Assembly: GCF_035621495.1 (NCBI RefSeq)
Contig: NZ_CP141821.1
Span: forward strand, 1,826,760-1,890,759
DNA from: Thermococcus sp. SY098
GTDB taxonomy: Archaea > Methanobacteriota_B > Thermococci > Thermococcales > Thermococcaceae
Length of the DNA stretch: 64,000 bases
Reading direction: 5' to 3'
Shown here: in pieces, positions 53,822 through 63,355 of the stretch
How the letters are laid out: each line of letters starts with the position of its first letter
Position numbering within the stretch: position 1 is the first letter of the stretch
Translations under genes and position numbers: made by a program
Notes under the pieces: model-generated
The model's input: the letters and a program-made list of their open reading frames with translations, nothing else
What the model was told of the DNA's origin: nothing
Databases searched by the model: none

Positions 53822-54526
53822 TTACAATCTCTTTAAATATTCGAGGAACTTCCACATACTTCCAAAGGATTTTTCTTCCCCTGCCTTGTATAGCTCGATA
53901 ATGCCTTCTGGCTTAAAGCGTAGCCCAAAGTCGTACTCCCCCTTTTTGAGTTTTTGCAGAAAGACTTCCTTTGGTTTTGGTGGTAGATAGCTTGTCATCA
54001 TGTCATTTATCAAATCCGCCTCGAATCCGAAGTGTTCATTGAGTCTTGGGAACAAAAGCACTGCTGGGGTATTCATGCAGTCCACAAGGGCTTTTCCCTC
54101 CACTCTAAAGTTGTGATGCTTGAATATTTCATGCAGAAAGTCATCAAGGGCATTTGGATAATACACGGTTGCTCCGATATCATTTGGAGGAGCCTCGATG
54201 AAGTTCTTACTTTCAACTATTGCTTTAATTTCATCAACGTCAAGTCCGCTAACTTCAACCCGTACCCCCCCGTGGTAATAGACGTATGCCAATGGAAGCC
54301 CCTTCCTATGAGCAAAATCCTTTAGTGCAATCAACGGGATAAGCCTAACATCCATAATCGTTGAGCCAGTGCTTACGATACCAACAACAAGTGCTCTCTT
54401 TCCATACCTTGATATTGCCCTTCCATCCCTTCCCACTATTATGGTTCCTTGGGCAACAGTCCCGATTGCTCTACCCAGCAAAGCTAACTCTTCAGGATTA
54501 AATTTTTCCGAACGATAAATCTCCAT
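53822..54526 (-). CDS. degenerate phosphohexomutase-like protein
   Basis: 234 residues resembling only the first part of phosphomannomutase/phosphoglucomutase: GTIIVGRDGRAISRYGKRALVVGIVSTGSTIMDVRLIPLIAL corresponds (in pieces) to the GRDxR and LxSxGxxVxDxG segments. The active-site TASHNP serine loop is replaced by YVYYHGG, and the metal-binding DGDADR-type loop reads DFGLRFKPEG, so catalysis is unlikely. Ends about half the usual 450 residues. GAGGTGAT before ATG 54526. Ten bases after the sugar nucleotidyltransferase gene, hence perhaps a regulatory partner. Confidence 0.7.
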   Translation of the reverse strand: MEIYRSEKFNPEELALLGRAIGTVAQGTIIVGRDGRAISRYGKRALVVGIVSTGSTIMDVRLIPLIALKDFAHRKGLPLAYVYYHGGVRVEVSGLDVDEIKAIVESKNFIEAPPNDIGATVYYPNALDDFLHEIFKHHNFRVEGKALVDCMNTPAVLLFPRLNEHFGFEADLINDMMTSYLPPKPKEVFLQKLKKGEYDFGLRFKPEGIIELYKAGEEKSFGSMWKFLEYLKRL

Positions 54527-54536
54527 TTGTATCACC

Positions 54537-55622
54537 TCAATCTGGCAGGATTATGCTTTCTTTTCCAATTCTTGACTCAACCCAAATCTTGACATTCGCA
54601 CCAACTTTGCTAAACTCTTCTATTACGGTATTATCACCAATAACGCTTCCTGCCTCTATTTCAACACCTTTACCTATGTACACATTTTCCCCGATTATCG
54701 CCTCCCTTATCTCGGCGCCTTCCTCGATCGTAACATTTGAGAATATTACTGAACGTTCTATTTTAACATTTCTGCCAATTTTGACATTATCTCCCAACAC
54801 GGCAAAACCTCTGACTTCGAATTTCCTAAGTTTGCATCTTCTTCCAGTGACTATAGCCCCTCCATATTCCAAGTTTCCTTTTAACGTGTCCACTCTAATC
54901 TCTGGCAATCTTAGCTTTCCGAGGAAAACATCTTCCGTTGCCTGAAGATAACTTGATGGTCTCCCCACATCGTTCCAGTATTCTTTAAAGGGAAATCCAT
55001 AGATAGGTAAATTTTCTTCAAGCATTTTTGGAAATAGGTGAAGTGAGTAGTCGAAATTAGTTTTTGGAGGTATTAAATCAAAGACTTCTGGTTCAAATAC
55101 ATAAATCCCAGCATTAACAAGGTTGCTGAATGCTTCCTCTGGCTTGGGTTTCTCTTTAAAGCGAATTATCCTATTTTCGTTATCAACAATTGCAATGCCA
55201 TATTGGGTTGGATCTTCTACTTCGCTGAGAGCTATTGTTGCCAGTGCTTTTTTCTTTTTGTGATACTCATAGAGTGCCTTTATGTCAAGGTTCGTTAGTA
55301 CATCGCTTGATGCAACTATGAAGGTGTCCTCAATTTTGTCCACTACTTTTTTTGTGGCTCCAGCAGTTCCGAGTTTTATGTTCTCCCCATTAGAATAATG
55401 GATTTCAACACCGAATTCACTACCATCTCCGAAGTAATCCATTATCCTTTCTTTTAAGTATCCAACGAGAACAAAGATTTCATCAACACCAGCATCTATA
55501 AGACTCCTAAGTATGTACTCCATCAGCGGTTTATTGAAAAACGGTATCATTGGTTTTGGTCTGTAAACGGTGAGCGGTAACAAACGCGTTCCTTTGCCTC
55601 CTGCCATTATTACTGCTTGCAT
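54537..55622 (-). CDS. NDP-sugar synthase (nucleotidyltransferase with hexapeptide repeat domain)
   Basis: 361 residues. Nucleotidyltransferase domain with QAVIMAGGKGTRLLPLT at the N terminus, RPKPMIPFFNKPLMEYIL, a metal-binding ASSDVLTNLD and VNAGIYVFEPE; C-terminal left-handed beta-helix with repeated I/V-G-x-N-V/x patterns (DNVKIGRNVKIERSVI, IGENVYIGKGVEIEAGSVIGDN). Makes an activated sugar (glucose, mannose or glucosamine class) for glycans. GGTGTTAG before ATG 55622. Confidence 0.9.
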   Translation of the reverse strand: MQAVIMAGGKGTRLLPLTVYRPKPMIPFFNKPLMEYILRSLIDAGVDEIFVLVGYLKERIMDYFGDGSEFGVEIHYSNGENIKLGTAGATKKVVDKIEDTFIVASSDVLTNLDIKALYEYHKKKKALATIALSEVEDPTQYGIAIVDNENRIIRFKEKPKPEEAFSNLVNAGIYVFEPEVFDLIPPKTNFDYSLHLFPKMLEENLPIYGFPFKEYWNDVGRPSSYLQATEDVFLGKLRLPEIRVDTLKGNLEYGGAIVTGRRCKLRKFEVRGFAVLGDNVKIGRNVKIERSVIFSNVTIEEGAEIREAIIGENVYIGKGVEIEAGSVIGDNTVIEEFSKVGANVKIWVESRIGKESIILPD

Positions 55623-55781
55623 ATCTAACACCTAAGAATTAGTTAAGTAAGGAGATATTTAATATACTTTTTGCTGCATTTCTTATAAATCAGAAGCTTT
55701 TATGGAAAACCTGGACTCATAAGGAAAAAGCTTGTGTGAAACTTTTTAAGATGCTCATTTAAACTTATGATGGTGATATTA

Positions 55782-57668
55782 ATGGAGATCACACCCATTG
55801 AATATCTGAAAGAAAGACTTGAGCCAGAGCAGTTTAAGAAAATTGCCGCTATAAATAACCCTGAACTCCACGAGTTTCTCGCAAAATACATAAAGCTTCT
55901 CAACCCTTCAAAAATCTTCGTTGCTACGGACAGCAAAGAAGATGAGGAGTACATAAAGAAAAAGGCAATTGAATATGGGGAGGAGAGGCCATTAGCGACT
56001 CCTGGACATACAGTGCACTTTGACAACTATTACGATCAAGCGAGAGATAAAGCGAATACAAAAATCCTTGTTCCAAGGGGCGTTGATTTAGGACCATTCA
56101 TCAATACTAAGGATAGAGAAGCAGGCTTAAGGGAAATTCACGAACTTATGAAGGACATAATGGTTGGAAAGGAGCTGTTCATATTGTTCTTCGTCCTTGG
56201 TCCAAAAAATTCAGTGTTCACTATTCCGGCTGTTCAGCTTACAGATTCAGCTTACGTAGCTCACAGTGAGTTTCTTCTTTACAGAAAAGGTTATGAAGAG
56301 TTCAAGCGTTTAGGAAGGGAAGCTAAGTTTCTTAAGTTTGTCCACTCTGCTGGCGAGCTCGATGAAAGAAAGACAAGTAAAAATCTTGACAAGAGGAGAA
56401 TTTACATTGACTTAGAAAGTGAGACTGTTTATTCCGTAAATACACAATATGGCGGAAACACAATCGGTTTGAAGAAGTTAGCCTTCCGTTTGACTATAAG
56501 GAGAGCAGTTAAAGAGGGCTGGCTTTCAGAGCATATGTTCCTTATGAGGGTAAACGGTCCAGAGGGAAGGAAGACCTACTTTACTGGAGCATTTCCATCA
56601 ATGTGCGGCAAAACATCAACAAGCATGATTCCATGGGAGAACATAGTCGGCGATGATTTGGCATTTATAGTTGACATGAAAGGCGAGGCAAGGGGAGCGA
56701 ATGTTGAGGCGGGAGTTTTTGGAATTATTCATGGGATAAACAAGGAAGATGATCCAATAATCTGGGAGGTTCTCCACTCACCTAATGAGATAATATTCTC
56801 GAACGTCCTAATTAAGGATGGAAAGCCCTATTGGACGGGAATGGGTGAGGAAATCCCAGATGAAGGTGAAAATCACAGTGGAAAATGGTGGAAAGGGAAG
56901 AAAGATGCTGAGGGGAATGAGATCCCACCAAGTCACAAGAATGCACGTTTTACAGTTAGACTTGATGCCTTCCCAAATCTTGATAAAGAAGCCTTAGATG
57001 CCCCATGTGGAGTTAAAATAGGTGGAATGATCTATGGGGGAAGGGATAAAGATACTTGGCCTCCAGTGAGGGAGGCATTTGACTGGACTCATGGAGTAAT
57101 AACTATGGGAGCAGCACTTGAAAGTGAAACAACCGCTGCAACCCTTGGCAAGGAGGGAGTTAGACAGTTTAATCCAATGTCGATCCTTGATTTCCTTTCA
57201 GTTCCAATTGGTGAATACATACAAAACTACATCCGCTTTGGAGAGAGGCTTAGGGAGAAGCCAAAGATATTTGCAGTAAACTACTTCCTTAGAGATGAGA
57301 ATGGAAACTGGCTGAACGACAAGCTTGACAAAGCAGTCTGGCTAAAGTGGATGGAGCTTAGAGTTCATGGGGATGTGGATGCCATAGAGACACCAATTGG
57401 CTACATTCCTAAGTATGAAGACCTCAAGCGCTTATTCAAACAGGTGCTCAACAAAGAATACAAAAGAGAGGACTATGAGAAGCAGTTCATGATAAGGGTT
57501 CCAGAGCTTTTAGCAAAGATTGATAGAATAGAGAAGATCTACCGTGAGAAAGTCAAAGATGCCCCCGAGGTTCTTTTCAGGGTGCTTGAAGAGGAGAAGA
57601 AGAGACTTCTTGAGGCAAGAAAGAAATATGGTGACTACATCTCTCCATTCCAGTTTGAGAGGGCTTAA
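55782..57668 (+). CDS. pckG: phosphoenolpyruvate carboxykinase (GTP)
   Basis: Interconverts oxaloacetate and PEP with GTP; gluconeogenic or anaplerotic in Thermococcales. 628 residues. Substrate and metal motifs: RPLATPGHTVHFDNYYDQARD region, AFPSMCGKTSTSMI (kinase-1 P-loop with reactive Cys, about 269-282), GDDLAFI (metal) and ETTAATLGKEGV. GGTGATATT precedes ATG 55782; the frame begins at 55767. Single gene. Confidence 0.96.
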   Translation: MEITPIEYLKERLEPEQFKKIAAINNPELHEFLAKYIKLLNPSKIFVATDSKEDEEYIKKKAIEYGEERPLATPGHTVHFDNYYDQARDKANTKILVPRGVDLGPFINTKDREAGLREIHELMKDIMVGKELFILFFVLGPKNSVFTIPAVQLTDSAYVAHSEFLLYRKGYEEFKRLGREAKFLKFVHSAGELDERKTSKNLDKRRIYIDLESETVYSVNTQYGGNTIGLKKLAFRLTIRRAVKEGWLSEHMFLMRVNGPEGRKTYFTGAFPSMCGKTSTSMIPWENIVGDDLAFIVDMKGEARGANVEAGVFGIIHGINKEDDPIIWEVLHSPNEIIFSNVLIKDGKPYWTGMGEEIPDEGENHSGKWWKGKKDAEGNEIPPSHKNARFTVRLDAFPNLDKEALDAPCGVKIGGMIYGGRDKDTWPPVREAFDWTHGVITMGAALESETTAATLGKEGVRQFNPMSILDFLSVPIGEYIQNYIRFGERLREKPKIFAVNYFLRDENGNWLNDKLDKAVWLKWMELRVHGDVDAIETPIGYIPKYEDLKRLFKQVLNKEYKREDYEKQFMIRVPELLAKIDRIEKIYREKVKDAPEVLFRVLEEEKKRLLEARKKYGDYISPFQFERA

Positions 57669-57748
57669 CATTTTCAGCATTTTTTCAACCTTTTTATGGA
57701 AAAACCTAAAAACGGGATATGCATACTGACCTTTGGTGAGGATAAAGG

Positions 57749-58366
57749 ATGGAGGATATGGAAGAGTTTGAATATCAGCCAAGAAGTGTTAAAGATCTCT
57801 TTATTGAGATGAAGAACATTGCTGAACTCATGGTTGATCTGGCATATACCTCTATTCTGTTTGGGGATAAGGAAATTGCTGAGGAAGTTGTGGATTTGGA
57901 AGAGAGGATGGATTTACTTAACTACCAGATGACACTTCATGCTGTTTTAGCAGCAAGAAACGTAAAAGAAGCTGAAAAAGTAACATCAATCCTCCAAATG
58001 GCGAATGCCATAGAAGACATCTCCAATGCAGCTGGAGACTTAGCAAAAATGGTTCTTGAGGGCCTCGAATTGCACCCAGTTATAAAAGAAGCCATTCTTG
58101 AGAGCGAAGAAGTCATTGCAAAAATTGTTGTCAGTCCAGATTCAGTTCTTGTTGGAAAAACACTTGGGGAGCTTGACTTAGCAACGAATACAGGGGTTTG
58201 GGTTATAGCAGTTAGGAGAGGTAGGAGGTGGATTTTTGGTCCAGATAAGGATTTCAAGATAAAGCCTCACGACGTTCTCATAGGAAGAGGAACTCATACT
58301 TCGGTTGAACACCTAAAGGAAATAGCGAGAGGAGTCATTAGGGTGGTCGGCAATGAAAGAGCTTGA
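57749..58366 (+). CDS. PhoU/RCK_C protein, potassium-transport-type regulator 1
   Basis: 205 residues: PhoU-like four-helix domain (about 10-120, VDLAYTSILFGDKEIAEEVVDLEERMD) followed by a TrkA-C/RCK_C domain (about 125-205, SPDSVLVGKTLGELDLATNTGVWVIAVRRG...GRGTHTSVEHLKEI). RCK_C domains bind ligands such as nucleotides or c-di-AMP in ion channels, but no channel segment is present. ATG 57749 after GGTGAGG. Overlaps its paralogue by 14 bases. Confidence 0.87.
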   Translation: MEDMEEFEYQPRSVKDLFIEMKNIAELMVDLAYTSILFGDKEIAEEVVDLEERMDLLNYQMTLHAVLAARNVKEAEKVTSILQMANAIEDISNAAGDLAKMVLEGLELHPVIKEAILESEEVIAKIVVSPDSVLVGKTLGELDLATNTGVWVIAVRRGRRWIFGPDKDFKIKPHDVLIGRGTHTSVEHLKEIARGVIRVVGNERA

Positions 58367-58946
58367 AGAGATTAAAGATTGTTTAGTTGAAATGAAGAAC
58401 CTCTCATCTCTTATGGTGGACCTGGCATTTTCTTCCGTTATGTATAACAGTGAGGACATAGCTGATGAAGTGTACATTCTTGAAGAAAAAATGGATGAGC
58501 TAACTCTGAAGGTAAAAAAACTCGCTTTAAGGGCAGCAAAAAATGAAGAGGATCCAGAAAAGCTTTTAAGTATTATAGAGATGGCAACAATAAATGAGCA
58601 GATATCAGATTCAGCATATGAAATAGCAGATTTAATTTTGAGGGATGTAGAGCCGCATCCTATAATACGAAAAATAATGCACGATGTCGAAGAAGAGATT
58701 GGACGCGTTAAAGTCAATAAAGGGTCGATTTTGATTGGTAAGAGCTTAAAACAGTTGAAATTGCCGACGAAGATAGGTGTCAGACTAATAGCTATAAAAC
58801 GCGGAAGCAAGTATATATACAACCCTAATAAGGATGAGGAGATAAAAGAGGGGGATATTCTCATAGCAGTTGGTTCTGGAATTGATCGGTTGAGGGAACT
58901 TTCCAATGAAAAAGGCGAAGAAGGAGAAAGGATAGAGGAAGAATAA
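58353..58946 (+). CDS. PhoU/RCK_C protein, potassium-transport-type regulator 2
   Basis: 197 residues, same two-domain layout as the upstream gene: PhoU half with VDLAFSSVMYNSEDIADEVYILEEKMD, then RCK_C with GSILIGKSLKQLKLPTKIGVRLIAIKRG and ILIAVGSGIDRLREL. Clear paralogue produced by tandem duplication; the pair may form a heterodimer. A charged Glu-rich tail ends the protein. No channel or transporter adjoins it. Confidence 0.87.
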   Translation: MKELEEIKDCLVEMKNLSSLMVDLAFSSVMYNSEDIADEVYILEEKMDELTLKVKKLALRAAKNEEDPEKLLSIIEMATINEQISDSAYEIADLILRDVEPHPIIRKIMHDVEEEIGRVKVNKGSILIGKSLKQLKLPTKIGVRLIAIKRGSKYIYNPNKDEEIKEGDILIAVGSGIDRLRELSNEKGEEGERIEEE

Positions 58947-59054
58947 CTTCTAATTTTTGTTTTTATTAGATGCTTTTCTTTTTCCAAAATACTTTTATGT
59001 ATCACTGTCAATGAGTATGGTAATAGGGAGTATAAAACTACGGGGTGTTGAAGA

Positions 59055-61556
59055 ATGGTGGTCGAATCAACGATTAAAGAGAAGCTTCCTGAAAATATTA
59101 GGGGCTTGGCAAAGCTTGCTTATAACTATTGGTGGAGTTGGGATCACAAAGCCACAAAAATGTGGATGTATATCGATGAAGAGCACTGGAGGGAGTATAA
59201 AAATCCGGTGAAGCTTCTCCTTGATGTAGATAAGGAAAGATTAAAAGAGCTTGCAAGAGATGAATTCTTTCTTGATTTATATGAACTTGTAATGAGCAAT
59301 TTTGAAAGATATATGAGTGAGAAGAACACTTGGTTCTCTATTAATTATCCAAAGTGGGACAAGCCGATAGTGTATCTGTGCATGGAATATGGTATCGGAA
59401 AAAGTCTGCCCATTTATTCTGGTGGTCTTGGCATTCTTGCTGGGGATCATATAAAGACGGCAAGTGATTTGGGTCTGCCCCTTATTGCAGTGGGTCTTCT
59501 CTATAAGCACGGCTATTTCAAGCAGGAAATAGATGAAAACGGTAGACAAATTGAGGAGTTTCCAAGTTATGATCCAAAAGAAATGCCCATAAAGCAGATT
59601 CTCAAGGAGAATGGGGAGCCACTCCTAATTTCAGTTCCAATTGAAGATAGAGAGGTATATGCAAGGGTGTTTGAGGTAAACGTTGGGAGGATCAAGCTGT
59701 ATCTGCTTGACACCGATGTAGAACAGAATGAGGAGGACGACAGAAGAATATGTGACTACCTTTACAATGCTGAGCTTGACAAAAGAGTTAAACAGGAAAT
59801 TCTGCTTGGGATTGGAGGAATGAGGCTTTTAAAAGCTCTTAAAATTGAACCTGGGGTCATACATTTAAATGAAGGTCATCCGGCTTTTGCAAACTTTGAA
59901 AGGATTGTATGGTATATGGAGGAAGGACTAAGCTTTGAGGAGGCATTAGAAGTCGTTAGAGGAACGAGTGTTTTCACAACCCATACGCCTGTTCCTGCTG
60001 GACATGATGTTTTTCCAGTCTGGTTTGTTGAGGAGAAGCTTAGAAAGTTCTTTGAGGGTTTGCCCAAGGAAAAATTTTTGGCTTTAGGTAAGGTTGAGGA
60101 AAAAGACCCCAACTTTAATATGAGCCTTTTGGCTATAAAAACCTCCAACTTTATAAACGGCGTCAGTAAGCTTCATGCAGAGGTTACAAAGAAAATGTGG
60201 CTTAATCTTTGGAAAGGAGTCCCTATTGATGAGATCCCAATTGAGGGAATAACAAACGGGATTCATACACCAACATGGGTTCATGAAAAGCTTGCTCGTT
60301 TGTATGACAGATACATGGGGAAGGTCTGGAGAGAACATGTGAACTTGGAGGGTATCTGGTATGCCATCGAAAGAATTCCAGACAAAGAGCTCTGGGAAGC
60401 GCATCTAAAAGCCAAAAGAGAACTGATTGAACTAATCAAGAGAAAAATCAGGGAAAGAAATGCCCGTTTAGGTATTGAGGAGCCAGTTCCAGAAATTAAT
60501 GAAAATGCTTTGATGATAGGATTTGCAAGGAGATTTGCAACATATAAGAGAGCAACTCTAATTTTGAGCAATCTTGAGCGCTTAAGGAGGATAATGAACA
60601 ATCCAGAGATGCCTGTGTATCTAATCTTTGCAGGAAAAGCTCATCCAAGGGACGAAGCTGGAAAGGAATTCTTGAAGAAAGTTTACGAAGTTTCCCAAAT
60701 GCCCGAGTTTAAAGGTAAAATAATCATTATAGAAAACTATGACATGGGTTCTGCCCGTTTAATGGTTGCTGGCGTTGATGTGTGGCTCAACAACCCAAGG
60801 AGACCTCTTGAGGCAAGTGGAACGAGTGGCATGAAGGCTGGACTTAACGGCGTCCTTAATTTAAGCATCTACGATGGATGGTGGGTTGAAGGATACAACG
60901 GGAGAAACGGCTGGGTTATAGGGGAGGAGACAACAGAACCAGAGACCGAAGAAGACGATATAAGGGATGCTCAGAGTTTATATGATATTCTCGAAAATGA
61001 AGTAATTCCCCTTTATTATGAGAACAAAGAAGCTTGGATAAGCATGATGAAGGAGAGCATAAAGAGCATAGCGCCAAGGTTCAGCACTCACAGGATGGTC
61101 AAGGAGTACATGACAAAATTCTATACAAAGGCTATGGAGCATGGAATCTGGCTTGTGAGAGATAACTTCCGCTGGGCAAGAGAGATAGCAGCTTGGAAAA
61201 AGAAAGTGCTTGAAAATTGGGGGAATGTAAGCATTGAAAAAATAATTACAGAGGACGCTAAGGCAATGGAAGTTGTCATAAACCTTGGAAATCTGAGTCC
61301 TGAGGATGTAAAAGTTGAGCTCTACTATGGAGTGAAGGTCAGGGACTACATAATTGAGAAGCCCCACATAGTTGAACTAAAGAGGCCCGAATCTCTGGGG
61401 AATGGAAAATACAGGTACAGATACGAAGGAAACGCTTTGAGGAATATAATCAATCCATGCTGGCACTATGCTGTGAGAGTTTATCCCTACCATCCAAAGT
61501 TGCCATACAGATTCCTGATGGGGGGCATAATAAAGTGGCGTGGATTGCTTGAGTGA
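59055..61556 (+). CDS. glgP: alpha-glucan (maltodextrin) phosphorylase
   Basis: 833 residues, GT35 family. Releases glucose 1-phosphate from alpha-1,4-glucans with PLP. Motifs: CMEYGIGKSLPIYSGGLGILAGDHIK, VIHLNEGHPAFANFE, FTTHTPVPAGHDVF, and the PLP lysine in ASGTSGMKAGLNG near residue 594 followed by NLSIYDGWWVEGYNG. It lacks the long eukaryotic N-terminal regulatory region; the short archaeal/AgpA-like form. GGGGTG lies ahead of ATG 59055. Confidence 0.94.
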   Translation: MVVESTIKEKLPENIRGLAKLAYNYWWSWDHKATKMWMYIDEEHWREYKNPVKLLLDVDKERLKELARDEFFLDLYELVMSNFERYMSEKNTWFSINYPKWDKPIVYLCMEYGIGKSLPIYSGGLGILAGDHIKTASDLGLPLIAVGLLYKHGYFKQEIDENGRQIEEFPSYDPKEMPIKQILKENGEPLLISVPIEDREVYARVFEVNVGRIKLYLLDTDVEQNEEDDRRICDYLYNAELDKRVKQEILLGIGGMRLLKALKIEPGVIHLNEGHPAFANFERIVWYMEEGLSFEEALEVVRGTSVFTTHTPVPAGHDVFPVWFVEEKLRKFFEGLPKEKFLALGKVEEKDPNFNMSLLAIKTSNFINGVSKLHAEVTKKMWLNLWKGVPIDEIPIEGITNGIHTPTWVHEKLARLYDRYMGKVWREHVNLEGIWYAIERIPDKELWEAHLKAKRELIELIKRKIRERNARLGIEEPVPEINENALMIGFARRFATYKRATLILSNLERLRRIMNNPEMPVYLIFAGKAHPRDEAGKEFLKKVYEVSQMPEFKGKIIIIENYDMGSARLMVAGVDVWLNNPRRPLEASGTSGMKAGLNGVLNLSIYDGWWVEGYNGRNGWVIGEETTEPETEEDDIRDAQSLYDILENEVIPLYYENKEAWISMMKESIKSIAPRFSTHRMVKEYMTKFYTKAMEHGIWLVRDNFRWAREIAAWKKKVLENWGNVSIEKIITEDAKAMEVVINLGNLSPEDVKVELYYGVKVRDYIIEKPHIVELKRPESLGNGKYRYRYEGNALRNIINPCWHYAVRVYPYHPKLPYRFLMGGIIKWRGLLE

Positions 61557-61592
61557 CTCTTTTCTTTCTATTTAATTTCCTGATCCTCAAGA

Positions 61593-61602
61593 AATTTTAT
61601 AT
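61593..61602 (+). promoter_or_regulatory. TATA box of SNF-family transporter
   Basis: ATTTTATATA within GAAATTTTATATACC; predicted start near 61623, GGGGTGAT then ATG 61653. Confidence 0.55.
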
Positions 61603-61652
61603 ACCTGTCCCAATTGAAATTATGATTAACTCAAGCAGCCCGGGGTGATTAA

Positions 61653-62942
61653 ATGGAGGAGAGGACAAAATGGACTATTTACTTGACATTTTTAGTGGCG
61701 GGATTTGCTACAGGGATAGGCACCATGGGTCTGTTTCCCCAGTTTTGGCTTCAGTACGGGATAACAGGACTGTCAGTGTACTTGATCTTCACACTCTTCT
61801 TCACGTACCTTGCTATACTTGAGGCAGAATCAACTCAGAAAACGGCATATCACTTTGTAGAGCTTTATACAAAGCTCACAAGAACATCTGGTATGATCAT
61901 TGCGATTTTACTTGCGATCATGGTGTTCTTATCTTACTACACAGCAAACACAGCCCTTATACTGCTGTCTCCATTCCTCGGAACTGGAGCTCTCGGAAGG
62001 CTTATTGCAAAGCTTATTTTGTTAGCGGTAACATTTATAATAATCACAAGGGCCAAAGAGAAAACATTCCTTATAATGGCTGGTGGTTCAGCACTTTTCG
62101 TAATCTTTGCTGTGATAACAGCAATAGCATTCAAGACAAAAATACCAGCTGAAAACTTTTACCTGGACCTTGTTAAGGGAATGATATTTGCAAGGCAACC
62201 ACTTTCATTAGCTCTGTTAAGGGATGCTGCTATTAGGGCTTTATATGGTGTCGGTTTGGGCTTTGCGTTCTACTTAATGATTGGAAGCTTTATGGGGAGA
62301 AACTTTAACTCTAAGGTAATTATTGGAACTGGCGTAGCTATCCAGGTATTTATTGGAATCATTGCAACGTTTACCGTGATATACTCAGTTGCTCCCGGAA
62401 CTCCAGGGTTGCTTCTTACATATGCGACAGGTGGAGAAGAAGGCTCAATTAAATTTATGGAGGCTTTGCCTCATGTATTGGCTAATTATCAAATTTTGCT
62501 ACTCATGATTGCGATGTCGCTCTTTTTTGCAGGTCTTACAAGCATTGTTCCAACAGCTGAAATTGGGCTTCAGATTACTCAAATGCTAACTGGCCTAAGC
62601 AGAGAAAAGGCAGCAACATATTTTATCAGCTTTGTGGTTCTGCTTGGACTCATTGACTCATATCCTCCAGTTGCCGACATGATGCTTCAGGCAATAAATG
62701 TTTTTATCTTCATTGGGGCAATATTTGAGATATATCCCATACTAACAAAACTGAAAGGGCAAAAAAGCCCAATAGAGCATGCAATAGCGACTGTGGGAGC
62801 AGTAGTTTTTGCATTATTGGGCATATATGTCATGATTTCGGAGATCAAGATTGGAGGATACAGGGTGGTTTCAACAGTAATAGCCATTGTCCTTTTGATC
62901 ATAGGAATTGCAATAAAGGAATTCGGAAAGGCTTCGAAATAA
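61653..62942 (+). CDS. sodium-dependent transporter, SNF-like
   Basis: 429 residues with about 11 membrane helices. The N terminus TKWTIYLTFLVAGFATGIGTMGLFPQFWLQYG parallels the first helix of neurotransmitter:sodium symporters (LeuT fold), where the unwound segment binds Na+ and substrate. Later helices are hydrophobic and typical. Likely imports amino acids with sodium; substrate unknown. GGGGTGAT precedes ATG 61653. Confidence 0.8.
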   Translation: MEERTKWTIYLTFLVAGFATGIGTMGLFPQFWLQYGITGLSVYLIFTLFFTYLAILEAESTQKTAYHFVELYTKLTRTSGMIIAILLAIMVFLSYYTANTALILLSPFLGTGALGRLIAKLILLAVTFIIITRAKEKTFLIMAGGSALFVIFAVITAIAFKTKIPAENFYLDLVKGMIFARQPLSLALLRDAAIRALYGVGLGFAFYLMIGSFMGRNFNSKVIIGTGVAIQVFIGIIATFTVIYSVAPGTPGLLLTYATGGEEGSIKFMEALPHVLANYQILLLMIAMSLFFAGLTSIVPTAEIGLQITQMLTGLSREKAATYFISFVVLLGLIDSYPPVADMMLQAINVFIFIGAIFEIYPILTKLKGQKSPIEHAIATVGAVVFALLGIYVMISEIKIGGYRVVSTVIAIVLLIIGIAIKEFGKASK

Positions 62943-63237
62943 CTTTTCACTCTTTTGCTTTTATACACCCACCAGGGAATGCTCTTCCCCATATTTTTGG
63001 AGTTTTTCGTAAGCACTCTCCCAGTTTCTCCTACCATGTAAGCTAATGGCACTGTTGCTATAGCATGAGCACCGCAGCCTATCTCCAGAATGTTCATTCC
63101 CTCTTTAATTCTGGCGAACTGCAAAAGCCTAAAACGTTCGAGTATCTCAAGATGAAGCCAGTTATTTGGAAGGGGAGGCTCATTCCTCAATGGAATTTTG
63201 AAAGGATTTCATTTTTGAACTTTTCTTCAGAGTTCAC
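62943..63237 (-). pseudogene. broken SAM-dependent methyltransferase gene
   Basis: On the minus strand, frames join with shifts: GTG 63237 reads NSEEKFKNEILSKFH then a stop; another frame continues RNEPPLPNNWLHLEILERF, ARIKEGMNILEIGCGAHAIATVPLAYMVGETGRV and then jumps to NMGKSIPWWVYKSKRVK. The motif LEIGCGAHA is the SAM-binding loop, but the middle of the methyltransferase fold is missing (about 100 residues) and the remaining C-terminal frame runs into the antisense of the transporter gene. A decayed gene; the start is uncertain. Confidence 0.6.
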
Positions 63238-63355
63238 AGCTGAACACCAATTGTATTGTAAAAACAGCTCTCTTTAAAGCTCTTTTGCAGAAAAAGATTT
63301 AAAAGTTGAAGTTGATATTCAGGGGGGACAAAAATTTGAAGATAAAATAAAGCCA

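Noticed and set aside
58957-59211. 84-codon plus-strand frame ahead of and overlapping glucan phosphorylase
   Set aside because: Overlaps the phosphorylase 5' end in another frame, low-complexity start, no ribosome binding site; a shadow.
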